A DNA stretch of 64,000 nucleotides, from assembly GCA_041402125.1 (NCBI GenBank), contig JAWKSY010000003.1, forward strand, positions 1 through 64,000, in the 5' to 3' direction. This document shows positions 16,809 through 24,651 of this stretch, piece by piece (within the stretch, counting starts at the first letter, position 1; the number at the start of each line of letters is the position of its first letter). Below the pieces are notes generated by a model that was not told the DNA's origin, did no database searches, and was given only the letters and a program-made list of their open reading frames with translations. The DNA is from JAWKSY01 sp041402125. Lineage in GTDB: Bacteria; Planctomycetota; GCA-002687715; DRQF01. Both the position numbers and the translations under genes were made by a program.

Positions 16809-17519
16809 ATGAAGACCGGTGTGGTCATCGTGGCGGCGGGACGCGGCGAGCGTCTCGGGTACGACCTCAGAAAGGCGATGGTCCCCCTCGGCGACCGTCC
16901 GCTCCTCGTGCACGCGGTCGACCGCTTCGCCGAGGCGCGCGATCTCGTGGCGGAGATCGTGCTCGTCGTCCACGACGACGACCGCGAGCCCCTCACCCGC
17001 GGCACCTGGTCGGCCCATCTCGCCGCCCAGGGCGTGACCCACCTCGTCGAGGGAGGCGCGCGCCGGCAGGACTCCGTCCTCAACGGCCTCCGCGCCCTCT
17101 CGCGCGACTGCGAGGCGGCCCTCGTCCACGACGCGGCGCGCCCCTTCTGCTCGCCGGGCGTCGTCCGCCGCCTCGTCGCGAGCCTCGCTTCCTCGGCCGG
17201 CTCCATCCCGACCGTCCCCGTCACCAGCACGGTCAAGCGGATCACCTGCGACGAGATCGTCGCTGGCACCGTCGATCGCCGCGAGCTCCGCCTCGCCCAG
17301 ACCCCCCAGGCGGCGCGTCGCGAGATCCTCGTCGAGGCGCTCGAGCGCGCCGAGCGCGAGGGACGCGACGTCACCGACGAGGCACAGGCCCTCGAGTCCG
17401 CCGGCCACAAGGTCGCCGTCGTCGAGGACTCCCCCTGGAACTTCAAGATCACGACCCCGGACGACCTCCGCCTCGCCGAGCTCGTCCTCGAGCGCCGCCT
17501 CTGGGAGCCCCAGCGATGA
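16809..17519 (+). CDS. ispD: 2-C-methyl-D-erythritol 4-phosphate cytidylyltransferase
   Basis: Third step of the MEP isoprenoid pathway: MEP plus CTP gives CDP-ME. The length is 236 residues. VVIVAAGRGERLG is the nucleotide-binding loop, ALVHDAARPF the family signature, and QTPQAARREIL and DVTDEAQALE line the active site. The usual GxGxR loop is seen as AAGRGERLGYDLRKAM. Its stop overlaps the ispF start by four bases, so the two MEP-pathway genes are coupled. Confidence 0.93.
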   Translation: MKTGVVIVAAGRGERLGYDLRKAMVPLGDRPLLVHAVDRFAEARDLVAEIVLVVHDDDREPLTRGTWSAHLAAQGVTHLVEGGARRQDSVLNGLRALSRDCEAALVHDAARPFCSPGVVRRLVASLASSAGSIPTVPVTSTVKRITCDEIVAGTVDRRELRLAQTPQAARREILVEALERAEREGRDVTDEAQALESAGHKVAVVEDSPWNFKITTPDDLRLAELVLERRLWEPQR

Positions 17520-18004
17520 CGACCCCCGATCTGCGCGTCGGCCTCGGCTACGACATCCACCGCCTCGTCGAGGACCGTCCGCTCATCCTCGGCGGGGTCG
17601 AGATCCCCTATGAGCGCGGCCTCCTCGGCCACTCCGACGCCGACGCCGTCCTCCACGCCGTCACCGACGCGCTCCTCGGCGCCACCGGTCTGGGCGACAT
17701 CGGCGAACTCTTCCCCGACGACGACCCGAAGTGGAAGGGCGCCGACTCTTCGGCGCTCCTGCGCGAGGTCCTCGGCCGCGTCCACGCCGCCGGCTGGACC
17801 GTCGTCAACCTCGACCTGAACGTCCTCGCCCAGAAGCCCCGCCTGAAGGACCACAAGCCGGCCATCCGCGGCTCGATCGCGAAGCTGCTCGAGGTCCCCG
17901 AGGCCCGCGTCAACGTGAAGGCCAAGACCCGCGAGGGTCTGGACGCCGTCGGCCGGGCCGAGGCGATCGAGGTCCACTGCGTCGTCCTCCTCGCCGCCCG
18001 ATAG
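17516..18004 (+). CDS. ispF: 2-C-methyl-D-erythritol 2,4-cyclodiphosphate synthase
   Basis: Fifth step of the MEP pathway, forming the cyclic diphosphate. It has 162 residues. VGLGYDIHRLVEDRPLILGGVEIP contains the metal-binding Asp-x-His, and GLLGHSDADAVLHAVTDALLGA supplies the third ligand. VNVKAKTREGLDAVGRAEAI is the conserved C-terminal region. ATG 17516 overlaps the ispD stop. A hairpin terminator follows. Confidence 0.95.
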   Translation: MTTPDLRVGLGYDIHRLVEDRPLILGGVEIPYERGLLGHSDADAVLHAVTDALLGATGLGDIGELFPDDDPKWKGADSSALLREVLGRVHAAGWTVVNLDLNVLAQKPRLKDHKPAIRGSIAKLLEVPEARVNVKAKTREGLDAVGRAEAIEVHCVVLLAAR

Positions 18005-18028
18005 AGGGGAAGCGCCCCCGAACGCGGA

Positions 18029-18062
18029 ACGGCGACCCGCCTCCGGAGAGAGGGGTCGCCGT
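18029..18062. terminator. Bidirectional-type hairpin between ispF and slyD
   Basis: Arms acggcgaccc (18029-18038) and gggtcgccgt (18053-18062) pair over 10 bases around a 14-base loop. It lies between two convergent genes and could serve both. No clear T run. Confidence 0.5.
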
Positions 18063-18103
18063 CGCGAGAGAGCAGGGCGGAGGCAAGCGCCCCCGACCGT
18101 CGA

Positions 18104-18607
18104 TCAGTGGTGGTGGCCGCCGGGCCCGTGCGGGTGCCCGTGCTCCATCTCGTCCTTCGTCGCCGCGCGCAGCGAGACGACCTCGATCGAGAAGTTCAGG
18201 GTCTCACCGGCCAGCGGGTGATTCGGATCGACCGCGATGTCGTCCTCGCCCACCTCGACGATGTGCAGGGTGATGAACTGCCCCTGCGCCGTCTCGGCCG
18301 AGAGCTGCATCCCGACCTCCGGCTCGAAGTCGTCGGGAAGCTGCGTCTTCGACACGCGCTGGACCGCGTCCGGAAAGCGAGCCCCGTAGCCCTCGTCGGG
18401 TGACACGCTCACCTCGAAGCGCTCCCCGGGCCCGCGCCCGGTCAGCTCGTGCTCCAGCCCGGGAACGATGTTGCCCTGACCGTGCAGATAGAGGAGGGGA
18501 TCACCCCCGCGGCTCGAATCGACCTCGCTGCCGTCATCGAGCTTCAGGGTGTAGTGAATGGCCACGACCACGCCGTCGCCGATCGTCTTGGGATTGGAAT
18601 TCGTCAT
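18104..18607 (-). CDS. slyD: FKBP-type peptidyl-prolyl isomerase, SlyD-like
   Basis: This 167-residue protein has the SlyD layout. VVAIHYTLKLDDGSEVDSS opens the FKBP domain, LHGQGNIVPGLEHEL is the classical FKBP loop, and an inserted IF chaperone domain (about 65-130) follows. FDP-type text appears as AVDPNHPLAGETLNFSIEV. The tail is His-rich (EHGHPHGPGGHHH) and probably binds nickel or other metals. It acts in the cytoplasm in folding and metal delivery. Confidence 0.9.
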   Translation of the reverse strand: MTNSNPKTIGDGVVVAIHYTLKLDDGSEVDSSRGGDPLLYLHGQGNIVPGLEHELTGRGPGERFEVSVSPDEGYGARFPDAVQRVSKTQLPDDFEPEVGMQLSAETAQGQFITLHIVEVGEDDIAVDPNHPLAGETLNFSIEVVSLRAATKDEMEHGHPHGPGGHHH

Positions 18608-18730
18608 GCCCCGACCCTAAGAATCCTCCCCCTCCCGGTCCACTCCAGCACCCCCGAATCACCCCCTCCCGCCCATTTCTTCCCCCTTGACCCCCCGAAA
18701 CCCCTCGGCTATCACCATCCCACACACCAA

Positions 18731-18803
<73 letters not shown>

Positions 18804-19515
18804 CTCAGTACGCTTCAAGAATGAGCCGGCCAACGAAGTAACCGCTTGGCACCGGCGCGACGCCCTATCTGGTGCGAAACTCGGCAGTGGCAGGGTTCGT
18901 CGACACCGTTGCTCACGTCGCACCCCTCCCTTCGGGCTGAATGCAGAACGCAGGGGCAGCGGTTGCCGTCCTCGATGGCCAAGATAGCGACCTCGAAACG
19001 CACCACACCTCCGAAAGCTGAGCCCGCCACGAAGAGCTACCTCAGCGTGGCTGACGAAAGTGCCGCTGTCTTCCTCAGGTTCACCCTACGGTGCGGAACC
19101 GGCGTGGGAAGACGAGCGTCGCAGAGACGTCAGGCTCTTCATGAGGAGGAACGAGCGGCACGAGGTCATGAACTTCAAGCCGCCCCCCCCAATACCACCG
19201 GCTCTCGCGCCGCACTTCCACTAGTCACAGGTCGCGTCGCCGAGTTGTAAGCTGGCGACTGCGGCCTCACCGCGTGGCGACGATGCAGAGAATGGTCTTC
19301 TCGCCACGACGTCTACCGGAGCTACCTCATCCGAGCAGCCAGCCATAGCCTTCACGATTACCTCTGGAGGATCGAATTGGAGGTCATTGTGGCGGAGCGT
19401 CTGCTGAAGCACCTTCTGGTCGACGGACTGAGAATGGGATGACGCGCAACGCGAGGGCTCAACTTGAAGGTGGGAATTGCCACCGTCAGACGCTGAGGGT
19501 AGCCTCGTCCTAGTC
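18804..19515. other. Gene-poor stretch at the start of the lower-GC insertion
   Basis: No reading frame here has family signatures, a good start site or sustained coding character. A frame around 18976-19180 (MAKIATSKRTTPPK, then after a one-base shift EDERRRDVRLFMRRNERHEV) looks faintly protein-like and could be a decayed or frame-disrupted small gene. I could not support it as a CDS. Any promoter for the nuclease-like gene should lie near the right end. Confidence 0.4.
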
Positions 19516-20226
19516 ATGCGCAGACCATCGCACCCAAGAAGCCCCTGGATGTTTGAATCCGAGCGCCAGCTCCAGGAGATGGTTGCCGCAATTGACTTCG
19601 ATCTTCCCGGTTCGTTCACCACGACCTACGCGAAGCGAGAAGTACCAGTTGGCGAGTGCATTCCAGACATGCTCATCGTCCGACTTCGCACCGAACCTTG
19701 TCCCACCACCAGACTCGCAAAGTGGTCACTTCGACACGCTTTCGTGATCTCACTCCTACGACGACAGCGACGATTGCGACCGGAGACCATCGCTCGGAAA
19801 GCATTCGAGCCTCTCACGCGTATCGAGCCAACGATTCGCGACCTGCTGTCCTCCGGAATCGCGACGAAACTCGAATCCGGGGCAGTCTCTCTGGACACAC
19901 CGGTCTCAAGCATCTCCGCTGAAGTTATCGCTGTCGAGGCGAAGTTGCGACGCTGGAGAGACGCACTCAAGCAAGCGAGGAACTACCGGCGCTTCGCGGA
20001 CCGCACTTTCGTCGCCCTTGATGCACAGCAGATTGGGCGCAATGTCGCTTCGATCCGCGAGACGTTCCAACGTGAGGGAATAGGGCTTTGCCTAATCTCG
20101 AGGTCCGGCGGCCACGAGTGGATCGCCAACTCAACAAAGGCTGCGCCGCAATCGCGACACGAAAGAGAGTACGTTGTGCTCTCTGCCGCGTGGCAGCGTC
20201 CTCAAACACCATGGGACTGCCGGTAG
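19516..20226 (+). CDS. PD-(D/E)xK nuclease-like protein with an internal winged-helix-like segment
   Basis: Length is 236 residues from ATG 19516. A second ATG at 19549 is an alternative, and neither has a strong ribosome site. The active-site pattern of the PD-(D/E)xK superfamily can be read as P50-D51 (ECIPDMLIV) and E141-x-K143 (VIAVEAKLRRWRDAL), followed by Q153 in QARNYRRF. Between them, residues about 75-125 (RLRPETIARKAFEPLTRIEPTIRDLLSSG) look like a winged-helix DNA-binding unit. Base composition is visibly lower in G+C than the flanks. It faces the TIM-barrel/kinase operon and overlaps its 3' end by 25 bases. A DNA-cleaving or DNA-binding role is inferred. The precise family is not recognised. 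Confidence 0.65.
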   Translation: MRRPSHPRSPWMFESERQLQEMVAAIDFDLPGSFTTTYAKREVPVGECIPDMLIVRLRTEPCPTTRLAKWSLRHAFVISLLRRQRRLRPETIARKAFEPLTRIEPTIRDLLSSGIATKLESGAVSLDTPVSSISAEVIAVEAKLRRWRDALKQARNYRRFADRTFVALDAQQIGRNVASIRETFQREGIGLCLISRSGGHEWIANSTKAAPQSRHEREYVVLSAAWQRPQTPWDCR

Positions 20227-21503
20227 CGGGCAAATGCGTCCCGCCATGCAGCAACATGAGCAGTTGAAGTTTTTGAACGGCGACCCAACTGGTCATCCAC
20301 CATCTGCGCCCGACGCGCACACTCGTCCAGCCACGTTGCGACGGCATTGACTCTCTCGTCTTCTGAGAGTTCCTCGAGCGAGTCGTCGAGTCCGAGGCAC
20401 GAGTGGTAGAAATGCTCCCGCGCTGACTCGACGTTCGATTGGGCATACGCCCAGCCAGGCACATCTCTGGCTTGCCTGCCCGCTGCAGCAGCATCCAGGA
20501 GAGATCGCGACGCCGCAGTTTCGTCCTTTAGCTCGTTGAGTACCGGGGAAGCCGCAAGGAGATCGAAATCTGTCTCAAGATGAACGTCGAGTGCGGCATG
20601 GCGAGTCCAGTAGGAAGGATATGCCCGCCCAGTCGTCGCTCTATCAGCCATCCGAAGTCGGATCAGACTCTTGTACCACGCACTGCACCAGAAGTCGGCT
20701 CCCGCACCTCTACACGCCGCTCCGAATGCGCCGAGGAAGTTTACGCCAACAATCAACTCCGCGTCACGAGCGAAAGCGTGTGTGAGAAACAACACCGACT
20801 CCAGAGTATTGGCGTTGCCACATTGCCGCGCTTGTTCCGGTTCCGAAGCGAGTTCTACAACGATGTAGACACCGTCCACCTCGCGCGAGCTGACGGCATC
20901 CGCCACTCCCGAGAGAAAGAGACTCTCGGTTGGCGCGATGCTCCGGAGGCATACGTCACTAAGCGCAACGGTGGCGAAGACGGGGAGTTCGATCCCACCT
21001 ATTGACTGCGCGTACTCGAGTCCGGCATCAAGCCAACGAAGCTCTTCCTCATACGAGGAGGTTGGCGTCACACAGAGAGGGCTCGGAAGGATAACTCCAG
21101 AGCAGCCGAGTTCCATCTGGAGATCAATGCACGCCTTGACGTGTTCGGGAATCGAAGTGACCGGAGCACGTGATGGCCAGCGATTGGCTATGTCTCGTTC
21201 CGCGTCAGACTTCCACTCACTCTGCTTCTGCTCTCCGCTATCGTAGTTCTCAGTCTCAACGCCGAACCAGGAGTAACTTGAAAGGTAGGTGCAGGTCGTG
21301 CTGGCTTCGTGAGCGCCCAACCCGGCCAGGTACAGCTGAGGATCAAAAAGCCTATCCTCGAGGTACGGTCGGCCCTCAGGATCAATTCTCCTGCGCGTCA
21401 GCTGATGCCGTGGGAGACCACTTGCGAGAATTATTGCGCCGTCGGGCGAAGCTTCGCCCGGCAGCTTGAACCTATATCCGAGGGTTCCGAGGAATGACAT
21501 CAT
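20202..21503 (-). CDS. Unrecognised protein, probable TIM-barrel fold (433 aa)
   Basis: I start at ATG 21503 (MMSFLGTLGYRF): GGAGGT stands 3 bases before it, and it overlaps the kinase stop (ATGATGA), so the two are coupled. The protein is soluble. Residues about 130-290 alternate strands and helices like a beta/alpha barrel: CSGVILPSPL, LPVFATVALSD, VDGVYIVVELAS, ELIVGVNFLGAFGAACRGAGADFWCSAW. The last segment resembles barrels that read out a Gly/Ala-rich phosphate or base site, such as tRNA-guanine transglycosylase-like proteins, but I cannot place it in a family. The C-terminal about 110 residues are helical and acidic. Lower G+C than the genome indicates transfer. It may be a substrate or effector of the kinase. 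Confidence 0.6.
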   Translation of the reverse strand: MMSFLGTLGYRFKLPGEASPDGAIILASGLPRHQLTRRRIDPEGRPYLEDRLFDPQLYLAGLGAHEASTTCTYLSSYSWFGVETENYDSGEQKQSEWKSDAERDIANRWPSRAPVTSIPEHVKACIDLQMELGCSGVILPSPLCVTPTSSYEEELRWLDAGLEYAQSIGGIELPVFATVALSDVCLRSIAPTESLFLSGVADAVSSREVDGVYIVVELASEPEQARQCGNANTLESVLFLTHAFARDAELIVGVNFLGAFGAACRGAGADFWCSAWYKSLIRLRMADRATTGRAYPSYWTRHAALDVHLETDFDLLAASPVLNELKDETAASRSLLDAAAAGRQARDVPGWAYAQSNVESAREHFYHSCLGLDDSLEELSEDERVNAVATWLDECARRAQMVDDQLGRRSKTSTAHVAAWRDAFARYRQSHGV

Positions 21504-22351
21504 TGACCTCCATCTCTCAATGCGTGCGTTGAGAGCAGATCGAGCACCGCCTGCGGGAGCGGTCTCTTGACGGGAGATTGCTGGAGCAGTTGAACTATGA
21601 GCGCGGCGTGCTTCCACTGCTCCACAGGGTCAGGGAGTGGCCGTTGAAAGACCATGTTCATCAAAGCGAATTGGTCCCTCGTGGTAGGATGAAAACCGGT
21701 GCCTGCCTCAAGAAGAATCACTCCGAGAGAGTAGAGATCCGACTTGCACGACAGTTGTCTGATGCAGCGTGCCTGTTCAGGCGACATGTACCCACGTGTT
21801 CCCCATGTAGAGTTCAGTGCCGTAAGTGAACTCTGCTCTAGGTGGCGAGCAACGCCGAGGTCGATGACGCACGCACGTCCGTTAGCTCTGATCAGGATGT
21901 TGGCGGGCTTCAGGTCCCGATGCACGATGCGCTTGGCCCACATCGCCTTCACAGCCTGCGCTACGTCGAATGCCACAACCCCCATCTCATCACCCGACAG
22001 AGGCCGCCGGGAAATGCGTTGTTCGAGGACTTCGCCATCCACATACTCGGTGGCCACGACCGATAGTCGCAACTGGTTGGAAACAAGAACCTCTCCAGAC
22101 CAAAGCAACTTCACAAGGCTCGGGCAATCGATATTCGACAGCGCGTTGATCTCTCGCTCGACCCGCCGCTCAAGTTCTTGGCCAGGCAAATAGACTTTTA
22201 CCGCAGCATCGATAGAGCCGACGGTCCCTCGATGAACAACCGCTTGTCCACCCTCGGCCAGCTTCTCGCGTATCTTGATTTCGTCGGGCAGCAGAGCTGC
22301 GACGAACTCAGGGGACTGCAGCTGCTCACGCAGCTCATCGCGTCCGGCCAT
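21500..22351 (-). CDS. Soluble Ser/Thr protein kinase
   Basis: This 283-residue kinase has a complete catalytic core. The glycine loop is AEGGQAVVHRG (about 33-42), Lys52 sits in AAVKVY, the catalytic loop is VHRDLKPAN with Asp146, and the metal motif is DLG (164-166) in place of DFG. GYMSPEQ closes the activation segment. There is no membrane span or sensor domain, unlike most planctomycete kinases, so it is a stand-alone cytoplasmic kinase. It is the first gene of a two-gene operon with the TIM-barrel-like protein. Stand-alone kinases are known in several phage-defence loci, and a role of that type here is inference. Confidence 0.9.
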   Translation of the reverse strand: MAGRDELREQLQSPEFVAALLPDEIKIREKLAEGGQAVVHRGTVGSIDAAVKVYLPGQELERRVEREINALSNIDCPSLVKLLWSGEVLVSNQLRLSVVATEYVDGEVLEQRISRRPLSGDEMGVVAFDVAQAVKAMWAKRIVHRDLKPANILIRANGRACVIDLGVARHLEQSSLTALNSTWGTRGYMSPEQARCIRQLSCKSDLYSLGVILLEAGTGFHPTTRDQFALMNMVFQRPLPDPVEQWKHAALIVQLLQQSPVKRPLPQAVLDLLSTHALRDGGQ

Positions 22352-22892
22352 CGGCTTCCCTCACGTTCCTGAAGTCCCGTCATCGACCCGGTGGCGGTCG
22401 GGGGATTACGCCTACTCCATGCAAGAAATTAGCACGTTTCGAGGACATCGAGATGGCGGCCCGCGAAGACTGCGAGACCCCGTCCGCATCTTGACAGTCA
22501 GGATCGATCGCAAGGGCATGCAGTGAAATGTATTACATCCTTCTTGATGCGTATTGCGACGCACGACGGCCCTTAGCAACTGTCATCGCGCGATCTGCAA
22601 TCAGCGTGTTGCAGGGAGCGCTCTGACTCGCTGGACGACACAATTGTCTCGTCAGATGCTGATCGGGGCGGCGGCAGACTCCGAGTCGCTGAAAACCGCT
22701 CTCATTTCTTGATCGCATGAAGTCGTTTCGGTCGATGGACAAGAGTTGCAGGTGGCAGAGCGTGAGCACGCATTTCCGCGATGGAGCGGAAGGTAAGACC
22801 GGGAGCCAGCCATGACCTTGAAGGTCGTGTCATCTTGTTCTCCGCCTGGAACGTTCGAGCATCAATCGACGAGGAGACAGCCCGATGGGAGA
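22352..22892. other. Gene-free stretch upstream of the kinase operon
   Basis: I see no supportable gene in about 540 bases. The sequence stays lower in G+C than the chromosome until about 22.8 kb. The kinase-operon promoter should lie in the first part, but no clear -35/-10 pair stood out. Confidence 0.5.
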
Positions 22893-23174
22893 TCAGAGCG
22901 GCTTCCATTCGGGATCACGTGGAACTTCGGGCGATGGCGCCTGGACGTGTGGGAGGGCATCCCGGTCGTAGGCCCCGAACTCCCGGAAGTTGGCCTGCGC
23001 CTCGCGAAGTGAGGGCCCGTTCGCGCCGCCCCTGAAGTCGGGGTCCCCGAACTGGACGGGATCGTCCTCCCAGAAGCAGACCCCGCAGATCTCGAAGGTC
23101 CCGTGACCTCCCTCGGTGAGCTGCAGGTATCCGCAGCAGGCACAGGGGAAGCGCAGGTCAGCGCCGCGTGACAT
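22893..23174 (-). CDS. CPCC-family cysteine-rich protein
   Basis: This 93-residue protein has the layout of the cysteine-rich CPCC family. A first cysteine group FPCACCGYLQL is followed by FEICGVCFWEDDPVQ, then GGANGPSLREAQANFREFGA. The four cysteines look like a zinc ribbon. ATG 23174 is used because the preceding codon, although open, is TTG. These proteins are scattered in accessory regions, often as orphan genes beside toxin-immunity genes, and their function is unknown. Confidence 0.75.
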   Translation of the reverse strand: MSRGADLRFPCACCGYLQLTEGGHGTFEICGVCFWEDDPVQFGDPDFRGGANGPSLREAQANFREFGAYDRDALPHVQAPSPEVPRDPEWKPL

Positions 23175-23193
23175 CAACGATCTTCCACGATCA

Positions 23194-23211
23194 TCGTGGG
23201 TCTCGAACCCC
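23194..23211. repeat. Near copy of the tRNA-Gly(CCC) T-arm, possible attachment-site remnant
   Basis: TCGTGGGTCTCGAACCCC here matches TCGTGGGTTCGAACCCC of the tRNA (18777-18793) except for one inserted base. Together they bracket the lower-GC insertion and the CPCC gene. The match does not continue to the tRNA 3' end, and no integrase is present, so the assignment is weak. Confidence 0.3.
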
Positions 23212-23243
23212 TCGTCGAGAGCGTGTCGTCATCGGCGATCGCC

Positions 23244-23693
23244 TCAGAACAGGTCTTGTCCGGGCTGACTCGCGGCCTGACGGATCCAACCGCAGAAATC
23301 CTCCTCATCGATCTCGTCGCCCTCGTGAAGGTGGAGGTAGCGGACCCCTTCCTGCTTCGCCGCGAGGGGCGGGAGGGGCCGCAGCGCGGCGCCGTTGAGG
23401 AAGGTGATCTTCACGTAGTGCGTGAAGCAGTGGTAGCTGAGGAACCACCCCCGACGCTCGACGCCGTAGAAGGGGGAGTTCCACCGCACGGCCTTCCGAA
23501 GCCCCGGTACGGTCTTCGTGACGAGAGCATCGAGCCGCTCGCCCACGTCTCGCTTCCATCCGGGCATCGCGGCGAGGTAGTCCCTCACCGGCGCGTCCCC
23601 ATCGGCCTTCGGGATCTGAGGGTTGCCGCCGGAGAGGAGTCGCGGCTTCGCCTCGGCCTCCGCGTTCGACTTCTTCTTCGCGGTCACGCTCAC
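23244..23693 (-). CDS. DUF1801-family protein
   Basis: Length is 149 residues. The domain body has VRDYLAAMPGWKRDVGERLDALV, KAVRWNSPFYGVERRGWFLSYHCFTHYVKITFLNGAAL and RYLHLHEGDEIDEEDF. This is the small alpha/beta fold shared by DUF1801/YdhG-like proteins. Members are widespread and mostly uncharacterised. A Lys-rich N-terminal tail precedes the domain. No operon partners. Confidence 0.8.
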   Translation of the reverse strand: MSVTAKKKSNAEAEAKPRLLSGGNPQIPKADGDAPVRDYLAAMPGWKRDVGERLDALVTKTVPGLRKAVRWNSPFYGVERRGWFLSYHCFTHYVKITFLNGAALRPLPPLAAKQEGVRYLHLHEGDEIDEEDFCGWIRQAASQPGQDLF

Positions 23694-23807
23694 TCGCCCC
23701 GGATCGCGCCCTGAGTCTGGACTTTCGACCGAATCGTCACCGTCGATGACGCACTTGTCCAGGGCGCGGTAACATCAGACCGCCTCGAAACCGTCGCGGA
23801 GGAATCG

Positions 23808-24623
23808 ATGTTCTCACGGCTCAAGACGCTCGAACCTCTCGCCGCGGCGATCCTCGCCCTGGCCGTCCTCTCTGGCTGCGGCAAGCCCGCCCCCGGCGAG
23901 CCCGTCGCCGATCCCCGCGCCTACTGCATCGAGGCCGTGCAAAAGGCCGACCTCCGCGCGTGGTGGGGCATCTACCGCAACCCCGACCCCGAGTACATCG
24001 GCGCGATCGTCGACGAGGCGGCGGAGAAGGACCGGAAGGGGATGCCGGCGGAGACGCGCGGGCTCGACCGCTTCGTCCAGAATCGCGTGGTGCCGAAGTA
24101 CAAGCTGCGGATGGAGGAGTCGGACGAGGGGAAGGCTTTCATCCTGGCGCGAGCGCAGGAACGCTACGACGATCCGCCCACCCGCGTCTGGGACAAGAAC
24201 GGCCGCTTCGCGCTGCTCGACTACCACGTGCTGCCCGGGACCTGGAAGACGGTCAGCCGGACGAGCGAGGGCCTGAAGGACCCGCCGGCGGTGGCGCGCC
24301 TTCCCTTCCTGAAGCCGGCCGTGCTGGCCCGGAGCCTCGAGCTCCTGATGGCGGCGCACCCCGAGGCCAAGGTCTATCAGGTGCGCTATGCCTTCCACTT
24401 CGGGAGCGAACTGAAGACGGTGATCATGGAGATCGTGCCCGACGCGCAGCTCGTCTACCGGGAGGGCGGGAGGACCCCCTTCACGGCGAAGCCCATGGCC
24501 TGGAAGGACCTTCTCGCGGGCCGGGTCGATCTCGAGAAGCTCGACTGGGACGAGGAGATGGAAGGCTACGATGGGCCGGACATCCACCTCCCGCCGCGTG
24601 AGATCCTGCCTCTGACCGACTGA
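23808..24623 (+). CDS. Lipoprotein of unknown function (271 aa)
   Basis: The signal peptide ends LAVLSGCGKPAPGE, with lipobox LSGC. The mature part has about 250 residues and reads as mixed alpha/beta: RAYCIEAVQKADLRAWWGIYRNPDPEYIGA, then VYQVRYAFHFGSELKTVIMEIVPDAQLVYREGG. I recognise no family. It is 28 bases ahead of the carrier/FGE-like fusion on the same strand and may be co-transcribed. Confidence 0.75.
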   Translation: MFSRLKTLEPLAAAILALAVLSGCGKPAPGEPVADPRAYCIEAVQKADLRAWWGIYRNPDPEYIGAIVDEAAEKDRKGMPAETRGLDRFVQNRVVPKYKLRMEESDEGKAFILARAQERYDDPPTRVWDKNGRFALLDYHVLPGTWKTVSRTSEGLKDPPAVARLPFLKPAVLARSLELLMAAHPEAKVYQVRYAFHFGSELKTVIMEIVPDAQLVYREGGRTPFTAKPMAWKDLLAGRVDLEKLDWDEEMEGYDGPDIHLPPREILPLTD

Positions 24624-24651
24624 GGCCCGACGAGGTCCCGGAGAGCCCCGC

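Noticed and set aside
18846..19250. A 134-residue frame after tRNA-Gly
   Set aside because: There are no motifs, a poor start and mixed composition. A possible disrupted small gene in the region could not be supported.
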